Source: Zoogloea sp. LCSB751
Lineage (GTDB): Bacteria > Pseudomonadota > Gammaproteobacteria > Burkholderiales > Rhodocyclaceae
Assembly: GCF_002028455.1 (NCBI RefSeq)
Contig: NZ_MWUM01000015.1
Coordinates: 1 to 64,000 of the forward strand
Direction of reading: 5' to 3'
DNA: 64,000 nt
Below the pieces are notes generated by a model. The model was given only the letters and a program-made list of their open reading frames with translations, had not been told where the DNA came from and searched no databases. The translations under genes and the position numbers were made by a program. Shown here piece after piece: positions 51,827 to 62,193 of this stretch. Position 1 is the first letter of the stretch, and every line of letters starts with the position of its first letter.

Positions 51827-52623
51827 GCGCCAGCCTCGACTACACCCGCCAGGAGATGATGGCCATCGCCACCGGCCGCGAACTCCGTAACGACGATCTG
51901 GCCATTTTCGGGGTCGGCCTGTCGATGCTTGCCGGCTACTTTGCCCAGGCCTGCCACGCCCCCAACATCCGCACCATGACCGAAGGCGGCGTCTACGGCG
52001 CCACGCCCGTCGGCGGTCTGCCGTGGGGCATCGAATGCAACCGGATCTCGTCCAACGCGACCAGCTTCACCAACGCCATCGATGCCCTCGGCTTTCTCGT
52101 CGCATCGGGCCGCTGTGACGTGGGTATCATCGGCGCCGCACAGGTGGACAAGTTCGGCAACGTCAACACCACCGGCATCTGGGACGGCGACGGCACCATC
52201 GGTGACACCTACCGCCTGCCCAAAACCCGCCTGACGGGTGCAGGCGGCGCCAATGACATTGCCTGCGGCGCCGGCCGGGTGATCATCATGGTCACTCACG
52301 AAGCCAAGCGTTTTGCCGACAAGGTGAGCTACATCAGCTCCCCCGGCTACCTCGATGGCGGCAACGCACGGGAACGTTACGGCTTCGTCGGCGGTGGCCC
52401 GTCCGCCATCGTCACGACCCTCGGCATCATGAGGCCGGATCCCCAAACGAAGGAATTCGTCCTCGACGCCTGGTATCCCTTCTCCAGTATCGAAGAAATC
52501 CGCGCCAACACCGGCTGGGACCTTAAAGTGTCGCCCACCGCCCACGTCGTGCCCGAGCCCACCGCCAAGGAACTCGCCGCACTGCGCCGGGTGGACGAAA
52601 CCGGCATGCTCCGCAAGAAATAA
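51823..52623 (+). CDS. CoA-transferase (glutaconate type) subunit B
   Basis: A 266-residue beta subunit. RTMTEGGVYGATP puts a glutamate at residue 54, the place and number of the catalytic Glu54 of Acidaminococcus GctB as I remember it. This favours a true CoA-transferase over the IpdAB hydrolases that lack it. The rest is canonical: GIIGAAQVDKFGNVNTTGIW, GAGGANDIACGAGRVIIMV and a C-terminal LKVSPTAHVVPEPTAKELAA. Confidence 0.82.
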   Translation: MSASLDYTRQEMMAIATGRELRNDDLAIFGVGLSMLAGYFAQACHAPNIRTMTEGGVYGATPVGGLPWGIECNRISSNATSFTNAIDALGFLVASGRCDVGIIGAAQVDKFGNVNTTGIWDGDGTIGDTYRLPKTRLTGAGGANDIACGAGRVIIMVTHEAKRFADKVSYISSPGYLDGGNARERYGFVGGGPSAIVTTLGIMRPDPQTKEFVLDAWYPFSSIEEIRANTGWDLKVSPTAHVVPEPTAKELAALRRVDETGMLRKK

Positions 52624-52637
52624 GGATCGAGAAAAAC

Positions 52638-53426
52638 ATGACTGAAAAGACTCTGCTCAGCGTCGATGACGCCGACACCGGCGTCCGCACGCTGACCCTC
52701 AACCGCCCCCAGGCCCGCAACAGCCTGTCCCAGCCCGCCATCCGCGAACTGCTCGCGGCCTTCCAGGAGATCGCCCGCGACGACCGCGTGCGCGTCGTCA
52801 TCCTGGCTGGCGCCGGCCCGGCCTTCTGCGCCGGCCACGACCTCAAGGAGATGCGCGCCGCCGACTATGCGCCGGATTACGCCGAGGGTCTGTTTGCCGA
52901 CTGCGCCGAGCTGATGCAGGCCATCGTCAATCTGCCCAAGCCGGTCATCGCCCGCGTGCATGGCATCGCCACCGCCGCCGGCTGTCAGCTGGTGGCCAGC
53001 TGCGACCTCGCAGTGGCCACCGACGATGCCCGCTTTGCGACACCCGGTGTCAATATCGGCCTCTTCTGTTCGACGCCGATGGTGGCCCTGTCACGCAACG
53101 TGGCCCCCAAGCACGCCATGCAGATGCTCCTCACCGGCGACATGATCGACGCGGCGACGGCGCTGCGCTTCGGCCTCGTCAACGAACTGGTGCCGGCCGC
53201 CGAGCTGGAAAGCCGGACCCTCGCGCTGGCCCGGCAGATCGCCTCCAAGTCGCCGCTGACCCTGGCCATCGGCAAGGAAGCCTTCTACCGCCAGGCGGCC
53301 CTGCCCCTCGATGAGGCTTATGCCTACACCCGGCAGGTGATGGTGGGCAACCTGCAGGCCCTCGACGCCCGCGAAGGCATCGACGCCTTCATCGACAAGC
53401 GCACACCGACCTGGTGCGGCCGCTGA
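52638..53426 (+). CDS. Enoyl-CoA hydratase/isomerase family (crotonase)
   Basis: A 262-residue crotonase. The oxyanion loop is GAGPAFCAGHDLKEM; the second glycine loop is VHGIATAAGCQLVASCDLAV; and ARFATPGVNIGLFCSTPMVA follows. One of the two catalytic glutamates of classic hydratases seems replaced in the NIGLFCSTP segment, so it may be a lyase, hydrolase or isomerase rather than a plain hydratase. It is cotranscribed with the CoA-transferase genes (14-nt gap). Confidence 0.85.
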   Translation: MTEKTLLSVDDADTGVRTLTLNRPQARNSLSQPAIRELLAAFQEIARDDRVRVVILAGAGPAFCAGHDLKEMRAADYAPDYAEGLFADCAELMQAIVNLPKPVIARVHGIATAAGCQLVASCDLAVATDDARFATPGVNIGLFCSTPMVALSRNVAPKHAMQMLLTGDMIDAATALRFGLVNELVPAAELESRTLALARQIASKSPLTLAIGKEAFYRQAALPLDEAYAYTRQVMVGNLQALDAREGIDAFIDKRTPTWCGR

Positions 53427-53442
53427 CGCGGGAGGACACAGC

Positions 53443-53910
53443 ATGAGCGACATCAACACCCTGCGCCGGGTCCTTCGGGAGTCCAAGACCATTGCCGTCG
53501 TCGGCCTGTCGGCCGACTGGTTCCGGCCGTCCTACTTTGCCGCCAAGTACATGCAGGAGCATGGCTACAAGGTGATCCCGGTCAACCCGAAGTACCCCGA
53601 AATCCTCGGCGAGAAGTGCTACCCGGATCTGGCCTCCATCCCCGAGCCGGTGGACATCGTGGACGTGTTCCGCAAACCCGCCGACGCCCTGCCGATCGCC
53701 GAACAGGCCATCGCGATTGGCGCCAAGACCCTGTGGCTGCAGATCGGCGTGATCAACGAAGCGGCCCGGCAGAAGGCGGAGGACGCCGGCCTCACGGTCG
53801 TGATGGACCGCTGCGTCAAGATCGAATATGCGCGCCTTTTTGGCGGACTCAACTGGTTCGGCGTGAACACCAAGGTCATTTCCGCCCGCCGTCCACTCTG
53901 CCTCCCCTGA
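53443..53910 (+). CDS. CoA-binding (YccU-type) protein
   Basis: A 155-residue single Rossmann domain: KTIAVVGLSADWFRPSYFAA, GYKVIPVNPKYPEILGEKCY, VDIVDVFRKPADALPIAEQA and MDRCVKIEYARLFG. The family binds CoA and is often encoded beside O-acetylhomoserine sulfhydrylase, as here with a 16-nt gap. The role is not established. Confidence 0.88.
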   Translation: MSDINTLRRVLRESKTIAVVGLSADWFRPSYFAAKYMQEHGYKVIPVNPKYPEILGEKCYPDLASIPEPVDIVDVFRKPADALPIAEQAIAIGAKTLWLQIGVINEAARQKAEDAGLTVVMDRCVKIEYARLFGGLNWFGVNTKVISARRPLCLP

Positions 53911-53926
53911 TCCAGGATCACTGAAC

Positions 53927-55207
53927 ATGGCTGACCGTAATTACGGCTTCGACACCCTGTGCCTGCACGCAGGCCAAATCCCCGACGCGGCAACCGGCAG
54001 CCGCGCCGTCCCGATCTACCAGACCTCGTCCTACGTCTTCGACAGCCCCGAGCAGGCCGCCAGCCTGTTCAACCTGCAGACCTTCGGCAACGTCTATTCA
54101 CGGCTCTCCAACCCCACCGTCGCGGTGTTCGAGGAGCGCATCGCGGCCCTCGAGAACGGCCGTGCGGCCGTCGCCACCGGCAGCGGCATGGCGGCCCAGA
54201 TGATCGCCCTGCTCAACATCTGCGAAGCCGGCGACGAGATTGTGGCCGCCCGCACCCTGTACGGGGGTACCTACACCCAGCTCGACGTCAATTTCCGCAA
54301 GCTGGGCATCAACACGGTCTTTGTCGACGCCGACGACCCGGAGAGCTTTGCCCGGGCGATCACGCCGAAAACCAAGGCCCTCTACGCCGAAACCCTCGGC
54401 AATCCATCGCTCAACGTGCTCGACATCGAGGCGGTGGCCAAGGTTGCCAACGCCGCCGGCCTGCCGCTCTTCATCGACAACACCTTCGCCAGCCCTTACC
54501 TGTGCCGGCCTTTCGAGTGGGGTGCCGCGATCAGTGTCCATTCGGCGACCAAGTTCATCGGCGGCCACGGCACGACCATGGGCGGCGTCATCGTCGAGTC
54601 CGGTAAATTTCCGTGGGACAACGGCAAGTTCGCGACCATGACCGATCCCTCGCCGGGCTATCACGGCGTGCGCTTCTACGAAACCTTCGGCGATTTCGGC
54701 TTCACGATGAAGTGCCGCATGGAAGGGATGCGTACCTTCGGGCCGGTCCTGTCCCCCTTCAGCGCCTTCCAGTTGCTGCAGGGCATCGAGACGCTGCCGC
54801 TGCGCATGGACCGCCACTGTTCGAACGCCCTGGCCGTGGCGCGCTTCCTGGAGGCTCACCCGAAGGTCGAATGGGTCAATTACCCGGGGCTGGAGAGCAG
54901 CCGCTACCACGCCCTCGCCAGGAAATACCTGCCCAAGGGCGCCGGTGCGGTGCTCACCTTCGGCATCAAGGGCGGCGCGGCGGCGGGGCAGAAGTTCATC
55001 AACGCCGTGGAGTTCCTCTCCCACCTGGCCAACATCGGCGATGCCAAATCCCTGGTCATCCACCCGGCGTCGACGACCCACCGTCAACTGTCGGAAGAGC
55101 AGCAGGTTGCCGCCGGCGTACCGCCGGACCTGATCCGTCTTTCGGTCGGCCTGGAAACCCTGGACGACATTCTTTGGGACATCGACCAGGCCCTGGCCAA
55201 GAGCTGA
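53927..55207 (+). CDS. metY: O-acetylhomoserine sulfhydrylase (aminocarboxypropyltransferase)
   Basis: A 426-residue PLP enzyme of the Cys/Met metabolism family. YGFDTLCLHAGQIPDAATGS opens the protein, the YSRLSNPT block binds substrate, and the PLP lysine is in SVHSATKFIGGHG. It forms homocysteine (or methionine from methanethiol) from O-acetylhomoserine and a reduced sulfur compound. As the last gene of the importer/CoA operon it could capture sulfide or thiol released by the pathway. Confidence 0.93.
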   Translation: MADRNYGFDTLCLHAGQIPDAATGSRAVPIYQTSSYVFDSPEQAASLFNLQTFGNVYSRLSNPTVAVFEERIAALENGRAAVATGSGMAAQMIALLNICEAGDEIVAARTLYGGTYTQLDVNFRKLGINTVFVDADDPESFARAITPKTKALYAETLGNPSLNVLDIEAVAKVANAAGLPLFIDNTFASPYLCRPFEWGAAISVHSATKFIGGHGTTMGGVIVESGKFPWDNGKFATMTDPSPGYHGVRFYETFGDFGFTMKCRMEGMRTFGPVLSPFSAFQLLQGIETLPLRMDRHCSNALAVARFLEAHPKVEWVNYPGLESSRYHALARKYLPKGAGAVLTFGIKGGAAAGQKFINAVEFLSHLANIGDAKSLVIHPASTTHRQLSEEQQVAAGVPPDLIRLSVGLETLDDILWDIDQALAKS

Positions 55208-55324
55208 CAGCCCGGCTCCAGATCAGCGGCGTCAGAAGAGTCTGTGCACCGACCGGTGGTCGCCCCTGGGGCGGCCTCCGGCTCCCTGTATAATCGCGGC
55301 CTTTCCGTCTTACCGCACCGCATC

Positions 55325-56896
<1,572 letters not shown>

Positions 56897-56922
56897 CCCT
56901 CCCTCCGCCGCCATTGTTGTTC

Positions 56923-56950
56923 TGTGAGGGCGAATGAATTCGCCCTCACA
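56923..56950. repeat. REP-like palindrome after prfC
   Basis: Two 13-bp arms (TGTGAGGGCGAAT and its complement) around GA, 27 bp past the prfC stop. Same family as 35494, 39023 and 61954; it could also act as an mRNA-end hairpin. Confidence 0.65.
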
Positions 56951-57018
56951 AGCCCCTCCGATTCGCCATTGGCATGCTCATTGCACTGGCATCGAGCATC
57001 TGCAATCGGAGGCGCATC

Positions 57019-57660
57019 ATGCTCATCCAGCCCACCTCACGCCCTGCGTTTGCAGCAGAAATGCTGCGGACGACGTCGCTCCGGCAAACCCCGGCCGTTT
57101 CTTCGGCAAATACTGCCGATACCGTCCGCATTTCCCAGGCCGCACGGGACGCGCTTGCCGCCTCGGCCTCTTCCACGGCCAGCGATGACGATGGAGGCGT
57201 CGCAGCCCGGCTGGCGGAGATCAGGGCCCGCGGCCCGATCAACCGTTCCTCGGAAGATCAGGAATACCTGCTCACCAACGACAAGCGGCTGGCCGGGATC
57301 GTCGCCCAAGGCAAATCGCCCGACGAGCTGACCGCAGACGATCTCGATTACATGCAAAAGGCCACCGGGTTCGTCAACACCATGGCGAATCTCAGCCCGG
57401 CCGAAAAGGCGCTGTACGACAAGGCCGTGGCAAGCGGCAACAAGGCTGCCGCCGCCGGCATCGGCCAGATCGCCATGACCCGGATGATGGGGCACACGGC
57501 AGGCGGCGCCGGCGGCACCACCTACGATCCGCTCAACACGGCCATCACGGCGGCCAACATCGAGAAATACTTCAGCCACAGCATCGTCGACCCCAGCGGC
57601 AAGGCCACCTCCAACTTTCAGGCCTTGATCCGGTTCCTGCAAGCCAATCCAGCAGCCTGA
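57019..57660 (+). CDS. Hypothetical protein with VRISQAARDA motif
   Basis: A 213-residue soluble protein with GGAGG 6 nt before the ATG. It opens MLIQPTSRPAFAAEMLRTTS, has the TVRISQAARDALAAS segment that occurs near the start of many uncharacterised proteobacterial proteins, and a helical core (SPDELTADDLDYMQKATGFV). It ends QALIRFLQANPAA. No enzyme motif or signal peptide is seen; the function is unknown. Confidence 0.65.
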   Translation: MLIQPTSRPAFAAEMLRTTSLRQTPAVSSANTADTVRISQAARDALAASASSTASDDDGGVAARLAEIRARGPINRSSEDQEYLLTNDKRLAGIVAQGKSPDELTADDLDYMQKATGFVNTMANLSPAEKALYDKAVASGNKAAAAGIGQIAMTRMMGHTAGGAGGTTYDPLNTAITAANIEKYFSHSIVDPSGKATSNFQALIRFLQANPAA

Positions 57661-58201
57661 CGCCAGACGGTTGCGACCGCGATGCCCAGCCCCAAGCCGA
57701 GCCGCTCCGCACACGTCCTCCACGCCATCCGACACGCCCCGAAACCGATCCGACAGCCCCTGAGCCCGTCCGGGACAGACCGCCCCTATCCCGCCGATAC
57801 TCCCGCCCTGTCCGAAAGCGTCTCGCGAGGAGCTCAAAGCTGCTCGCGAGGCCCACCGGGATAGGGACCGACTGTCCGGGCGCTCCTCGCGAGCAGCTCC
57901 GAGACAGCCCCGCCCTATCCCCCGCACCCAAGCGAGGGCTTCTGATATCGGACGGACCACCTCGGCGGGGGTCGCGAGGTCCTCCGGGATAGTCGGGAGT
58001 ACCTCCAGGATGGTCGCGAGGCCATGCGACGGAGGGGCAATCACTTCAACCGGTATGGACGGGGGACTTGCAATCCATTCAGCATCAAAAGTACAGTCAC
58101 CCAGCATTTAATCTGAGACAACAACCCGAAGTGGCGCAGCTTTGAGCCCTTGCCTCATCTGGCCCTCCCCGGGACTACACGTCAAGGCACAACGAAAACG
58201 C
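57661..58201. repeat. Repeat-rich non-coding region
   Basis: 541 bp without a gene. CTATCCC or its complement recurs at about 57786, 57860, 57913 and 57991. CTCGCGAGGAG/CTCCTCGCGAG blocks form interleaved inverted repeats between 57822 and 57900, and two to three degenerate 21-bp tandem units occupy about 57955-58025. No regular repeat-spacer pattern is present, so it is not a CRISPR. Confidence 0.5.
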
Positions 58202-58696
58202 ATGGGCATCATTACCAGAGAGGCACACGAAAGCGACGTTCCTGCAATCGCGGAACTCTTCGACCTGTATCGCCAGTTCTATGAACAACCGCCCAACATC
58301 ACGCTCGCTCAGGCGTTCATCGCCGAGCGCCTCGCCAAGTCCGAGTCCGTGATCCTCGTCGCCGAAAGCGACGCGTCAGAGTTGGCGGGCTTTTGCCAGC
58401 TCTACCCGACTTTCTGCTCCGTGGAGGCGCAGCCCATCTATGCACTCTACGATCTCTTCGTGCGGCCATCCTCACGGAAGACCAGCGTGGGCCGCCTGCT
58501 CCTCCAGGCCGCCGAAGCCAAGGCGGCACAAGCAGGCAAGGCTCGCATGGACCTCACGACCGCGCGGACAAACAAACCCGCCCAGGCGCTCTACGAATCA
58601 CTGGGTTGGATCCGTGATGAAGTCTTCTTCGCCTACAACCGGCGGGTTACGAAAGCACGCAACGAAAAGGAAAGAACATGCCGTCCATCGGAATAG
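58202..58696 (+). CDS. GNAT acetyltransferase
   Basis: A 164-residue N-acetyltransferase: TREAHESDVPAIAELFDLYR, ALYDLFVRPSSRKTSVGRLL (beta4 and acetyl-CoA loop, with RKTSVG in place of the usual QGxG) and LYESLGWIRDEVFFAYN. The substrate is unknown; it is similar to small-molecule or amino-acid acetylases. The ATG at MGIITRE is preferred. Confidence 0.85.
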   Translation: MGIITREAHESDVPAIAELFDLYRQFYEQPPNITLAQAFIAERLAKSESVILVAESDASELAGFCQLYPTFCSVEAQPIYALYDLFVRPSSRKTSVGRLLLQAAEAKAAQAGKARMDLTTARTNKPAQALYESLGWIRDEVFFAYNRRVTKARNEKERTCRPSE

Positions 58697-58775
58697 GACT
58701 TCAACCCTGTTCTTTGCTGCTCACGCCGTGCGCATGGGCAGGCGGGCCGGAAATGTGCGGCTGCAGAGTTGATCC

Positions 58776-59129
58776 ATGAAAAGACGGCAACCGCCTCTCG
58801 AAGCCGTCGGTCTGCCCGACCGTCTGCTCGCGGCGGTCCTCGCCCCCCTGTTCTTCAATATCTCCGTTCTTATCGTGATGCTCGTCATCTTCCGGCACAG
58901 CCCCAGACTGCCAAGGTTTCTCCTTGCAGGAGCAGACATTCCCGCGAGCCTGTTCGTCATGGGCCTGGCGCCGGCCCTGACGGGCTTCCTCGCCGGAACG
59001 GACCGGATGGTCAAGCTGCTCGGGCACTGCTTCTACACGCACCTCGAGAACGAGCAGAACATCGTCGTGACGCTCGTCATCTGGCTGGTGTTGCTCGGGT
59101 CTGCCTACGCCGTGTCGCAGTTGGTCTGA
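58776..59129 (+). CDS. Small membrane protein
   Basis: A 117-residue protein with three hydrophobic helices (about 18-40, 50-70 and 93-115) and a short HCFYTHLENEQN loop. The cytoplasmic N-terminus is MKRRQPPLEAVGLPDR. No family is recognised. It ends 36 bp before the membrane metal-hydrolase gene and is probably cotranscribed with it. Confidence 0.6.
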   Translation: MKRRQPPLEAVGLPDRLLAAVLAPLFFNISVLIVMLVIFRHSPRLPRFLLAGADIPASLFVMGLAPALTGFLAGTDRMVKLLGHCFYTHLENEQNIVVTLVIWLVLLGSAYAVSQLV

Positions 59130-59165
59130 TTGCCCAAGCCGTACTCATCCCCTGCACCAGACACC

Positions 59166-59717
59166 ATGCCGACCATCATTTCCCACGCCGCAATTCCCCT
59201 CGCCATCGGCATCGGGCTCGGTCGCGGCAGGACTCCTTCCCGACTCCTGCTGGCCGGCGTAGTCGCTGCGATCGCCCCCGACCTGGACGTCGTCGCCTTC
59301 AAGCTCGGCATCGCTTATGCCGATGCATTCGGGCATCGCGGCGCAAGCCATTCGTTGATGTTCGCGCTGCTTATGGCGGTCGGCGCATCAGCCGCTGCGC
59401 CTCTGCTGCGCACGTCGAGGCTCACGTCCTTCCTGTTCGTACTGGCCGCTGCCGCATCCCATCCGCTCCTGGACATGCTCACCAATGGGGGCCTCGGCGT
59501 GGCGCTGTTCTGGCCGGTTTCGGATCTTCGATACTTCGCGCCGTGGCAGGTCATCGAGGTCTCACCCCTGTCCTTGCGGCGGGTGTTCAGCGCACAGGGG
59601 CTGGCGGTCATGCGCTCGGAACTCGCCTGGGTGTGGGCGCCGTGCGCGGTGGCGGCGGCCATCGGTGTGCTGATCCGTTGTCCCAATCCATCTGCCGGTC
59701 GAGGAAATCGCGCCTGA
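59166..59717 (+). CDS. YdjM-family membrane metal-dependent hydrolase
   Basis: A 183-residue integral membrane protein of the YdjM (LexA-regulated, DUF457) type. Conserved metal-site residues are in ISHAAIPLAIG, IAPDLDVVAF, GHRGASHSLMF and SHPLLDMLTNGG. The biochemical role is unknown. The start ATG lacks a clear ribosome site; a TTG at 59130 directly after the previous stop is the alternative. Confidence 0.8.
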   Translation: MPTIISHAAIPLAIGIGLGRGRTPSRLLLAGVVAAIAPDLDVVAFKLGIAYADAFGHRGASHSLMFALLMAVGASAAAPLLRTSRLTSFLFVLAAAASHPLLDMLTNGGLGVALFWPVSDLRYFAPWQVIEVSPLSLRRVFSAQGLAVMRSELAWVWAPCAVAAAIGVLIRCPNPSAGRGNRA

Positions 59718-59751
59718 ACGTTGCGTGACGCATCTTCGGGCGGCCATAAAT

Positions 59752-59790
59752 AAAAACGGCACGGAGCCCCCAAGCATCCGTGCCGTTTTT
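59752..59790. terminator. Bidirectional terminator
   Basis: AAAAACGGCACGGA paired with TCCGTGCCGTTTTT around a 12-nt loop, serving the YdjM-like gene and the convergent PQQ dehydrogenase. Confidence 0.9.
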
Positions 59791-59832
59791 CCATCCATGG
59801 CACCGCTTGCGCGGCGCCGTGGACTTGGACAA

Positions 59833-61599
59833 TTACTTGCCGTTGTGCAGCTTGAAGACCCACACGGAACCGCCCTGTTCGAGGAAGTTCACGCGACGGG
59901 CCACGTCGCCGCCCCACAGGGGAACCGCACCGCCCCAGCCGGACACGACGGCCACGTACTGTTCGCCGCCTTCTTCCCAGGTGACCGGGGGAGCGACCAC
60001 GCCGGAGCCGGTCTGGAAGGACCAGACTTCCTTGCCGGTCTTGGCATCCAGCGCCTTCAGGTAGCCTTCCGGGGTACCGTAGAAGCTCAGGTTGCCGGCG
60101 GTGGTCAGCACGCCGCCCCACAGCGGAGCGAAGTTCTTGTTCTCCCACACGATCTTGCCGGCGACCGGATCGACCGCGCGCAGCGCGCCGATGTAGTCGT
60201 CATGCAGGGCCTTGATGGTGAAGCCAGCGCCCAGGTAGGCCGCGCCGCGCTTGTAGGAGACAGGCTCGTTCCAGATGTCCATGCCCCACTCGTTGGCCGG
60301 CACGTAGAACAGGCCGGTCTTCGGGTTGTAGGCCATCTGCATCTGGTTCTTGCCGCCCAGGAAGGACGGAGCCGCGAACACGGTCTTGCCCTTCTTGCCG
60401 TCTTCGCCGGCCGCCGGGTTGCCCGGGCGGTTGTCGTCGTTGTAGATCGGACGACCGGTGGCCAGGTCGATGCCCTTGGCCCAGGTGATGTCCTTGACGA
60501 ACGGGAAGGCGTTGATCAGCTTGCCGTTGGTACGGTCGATGACGAAGAAGAAGCCGTTACGGTCGGCCTTGCCGCCCGCCTTGATGATCTTGCCGGTCTT
60601 CGGATCCTTGTAGTCGAAGGACACGAATTCGTTCACACCGTCGAAGTCCCAGCCGTCATGCGGGGTGGTCTGGTAGTGCCAGACGATCTTGCCGGTATCT
60701 GGGTTGATGGCGACGGTGGCGGACGAGAACAGGTTGTCGCCGGGGCGCAGGTGGCTGTTCCACGGGGACGGGTTGCCGGTGCCCACGAAGATCAGGTTGG
60801 TTTCGGGGTCGTAGGTGGCACCGTTCCAGGTGGCGGCGCCGCCGGTCTTCCACAGGTCGCCGGTCCAGGTGGCGTTGAGGGTGCCGGAGATGCCGTTCTC
60901 GGTCTTCTGGCCGTTTTCCCACTTGTAGCCCATGTGGCCTTCGACGGTCGGGCGGATCCAGATCAGCTTGCCGGTCTTGGCATCGCGGGCTTCCAGACGG
61001 CCTTCGACGCCAAATTCGCCACCGGACACGCCGGTCACGACCATGCCCTTGACGATCAGCGGCGCGGCGGAAGCGGAGTAGCCGGCGGCGTAGTCGTCGA
61101 TCTTCTCCTTCCACACGACCTTGCCGGTGTCCTTGTTCAGGGCCACGAGCTGGGCGTCGAGGGTCGCGAAGATGACCAGGTTGTCGTACAGCGCGGCGCC
61201 GCGGTTGATCACGTCACAGCAGGGCATGATGCCTTCGGGCAGGCGGTGCTCGTACTTCCACAGCTTCTTGCCGGTCTTGGCGTCCAGCGCAAAGATACGG
61301 CTGTAGGAAGCGGTCACGTACATCTTGCCGTCGAAGACGAGGGGCTGGGATTCCTGGCCGCGCTGCTTCTCACCACCAAAGGAGAAGGACCAAACGGGCA
61401 CGAGGTTCTTGACGGTCTTGGTGTTGATCTTGTCCAGAGTGCTGTAGCGCTGGCCTTGCTGACCGAGGCCGAAATGGACGACGTCGCCGGTGGTCTTGGC
61501 ATCGTTGGAGATGTCAGCGTCGGTGACTTCCTTGGCCTGGACGGAACCTGCAACCATCAGTGCCGCCGCGATCAGGGACAGCGCAAACGGTTTTTTCAT
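59833..61599 (-). CDS. PQQ alcohol dehydrogenase, lanthanide-type signature
   Basis: A 588-residue periplasmic quinoprotein: signal peptide ([20 protein letters not shown], cleaved after VQA) and an eight-bladed propeller. The adjacent-cysteine disulfide C127-C128 ([10 protein letters not shown]) sits over PQQ. The catalytic Asp318 lies in HDGWDFDG, and Asp320 occupies the +2 position that marks lanthanide-dependent enzymes (XoxF, PedH, ExaF), where calcium enzymes have Ala, Ser or Thr. The overall sequence is closest to the PedH/ExaA ethanol group from memory. There is no cytochrome c domain. AAAGGAG lies 7 nt before the ATG. It is divergent from the quinoprotein-relay genes. Confidence 0.9.
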   Translation of the reverse strand: MKKPFALSLIAAALMVAGSVQAKEVTDADISNDAKTTGDVVHFGLGQQGQRYSTLDKINTKTVKNLVPVWSFSFGGEKQRGQESQPLVFDGKMYVTASYSRIFALDAKTGKKLWKYEHRLPEGIMPCCDVINRGAALYDNLVIFATLDAQLVALNKDTGKVVWKEKIDDYAAGYSASAAPLIVKGMVVTGVSGGEFGVEGRLEARDAKTGKLIWIRPTVEGHMGYKWENGQKTENGISGTLNATWTGDLWKTGGAATWNGATYDPETNLIFVGTGNPSPWNSHLRPGDNLFSSATVAINPDTGKIVWHYQTTPHDGWDFDGVNEFVSFDYKDPKTGKIIKAGGKADRNGFFFVIDRTNGKLINAFPFVKDITWAKGIDLATGRPIYNDDNRPGNPAAGEDGKKGKTVFAAPSFLGGKNQMQMAYNPKTGLFYVPANEWGMDIWNEPVSYKRGAAYLGAGFTIKALHDDYIGALRAVDPVAGKIVWENKNFAPLWGGVLTTAGNLSFYGTPEGYLKALDAKTGKEVWSFQTGSGVVAPPVTWEEGGEQYVAVVSGWGGAVPLWGGDVARRVNFLEQGGSVWVFKLHNGK

Positions 61600-62193
61600 T
61601 GTTTTGCTCCTTTGGATCATTGAGTGTCTCCTTTGAGAAGGTGCTGAAGCACGATCCGGGACGGCCACCTCCCGGCCCAACCGAAACGTGCTGCAGAGGC
61701 AAAAGCGCAAGAGCTGTGCCATTCCGTCCCGCCCGGGTCTCCATTTTTCCGGGTCGGGAAAAATTCCCGATACAAAACGGGCAGTTGGCGTCCGGGAAAA
61801 CCCGCCGTCAAGACGCGACACCTGTCGCACCGTCTCATCCCGCCGATACATCTGCTTCATTCCACACCAAGTGCTCCAACTTGAAACAACCCGAAGCAGG
61901 ACATGCTGCAGCGCATGAAAAACAGTCCTTCCTGCGGCGCATTCCACCACCCTGTGGGGGCGAATTCATTCGCCCTTCACCCGTTGATCAGCCTCCGCGG
62001 GCGAATGGATTCGCCCCCACGGCACTTTTCCTTCATTCAGGAAGCGCCCCACAGCCGGTGCCCCACAGCATGAACATAGAAGGCCACAGGCCGCGGCGAA
62101 AGCCCGCATTTGCTTGGCACAGCTCTTGCACCCACGCCTATACATAGAACAGAGCGTGCCGCCACGGGCGAGGCCGCCGGTCAGGAGACAAAT
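61600..62193. other. Divergent regulatory region
   Basis: 594 bp between the dehydrogenase and the SoxYZ-like gene, holding no gene and both promoters. It contains the REPIN at 61954-62020. No clear sigma54 site or operator stood out. Confidence 0.5.
61954..62020. repeat. REPIN: two inverted REP-like palindromes
   Basis: 22-bp arms at 61954-61975 and 61999-62020, complementary with one mismatch, enclose 23 bp. The size and spacing are identical to the REPIN at 39023-39089. Confidence 0.7.

Noticed and set aside
50834-52623. Calling the CoA-transferase pair IpdAB (steroid ring hydrolase)
   Set aside because: Subunit B keeps the glutamate at position 54 expected of true transferases, and no other steroid-degradation genes are nearby.
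57780-58030. Possible CRISPR array
   Set aside because: The repeats are in both orientations, of different lengths and without regular spacers; no cas genes are present.
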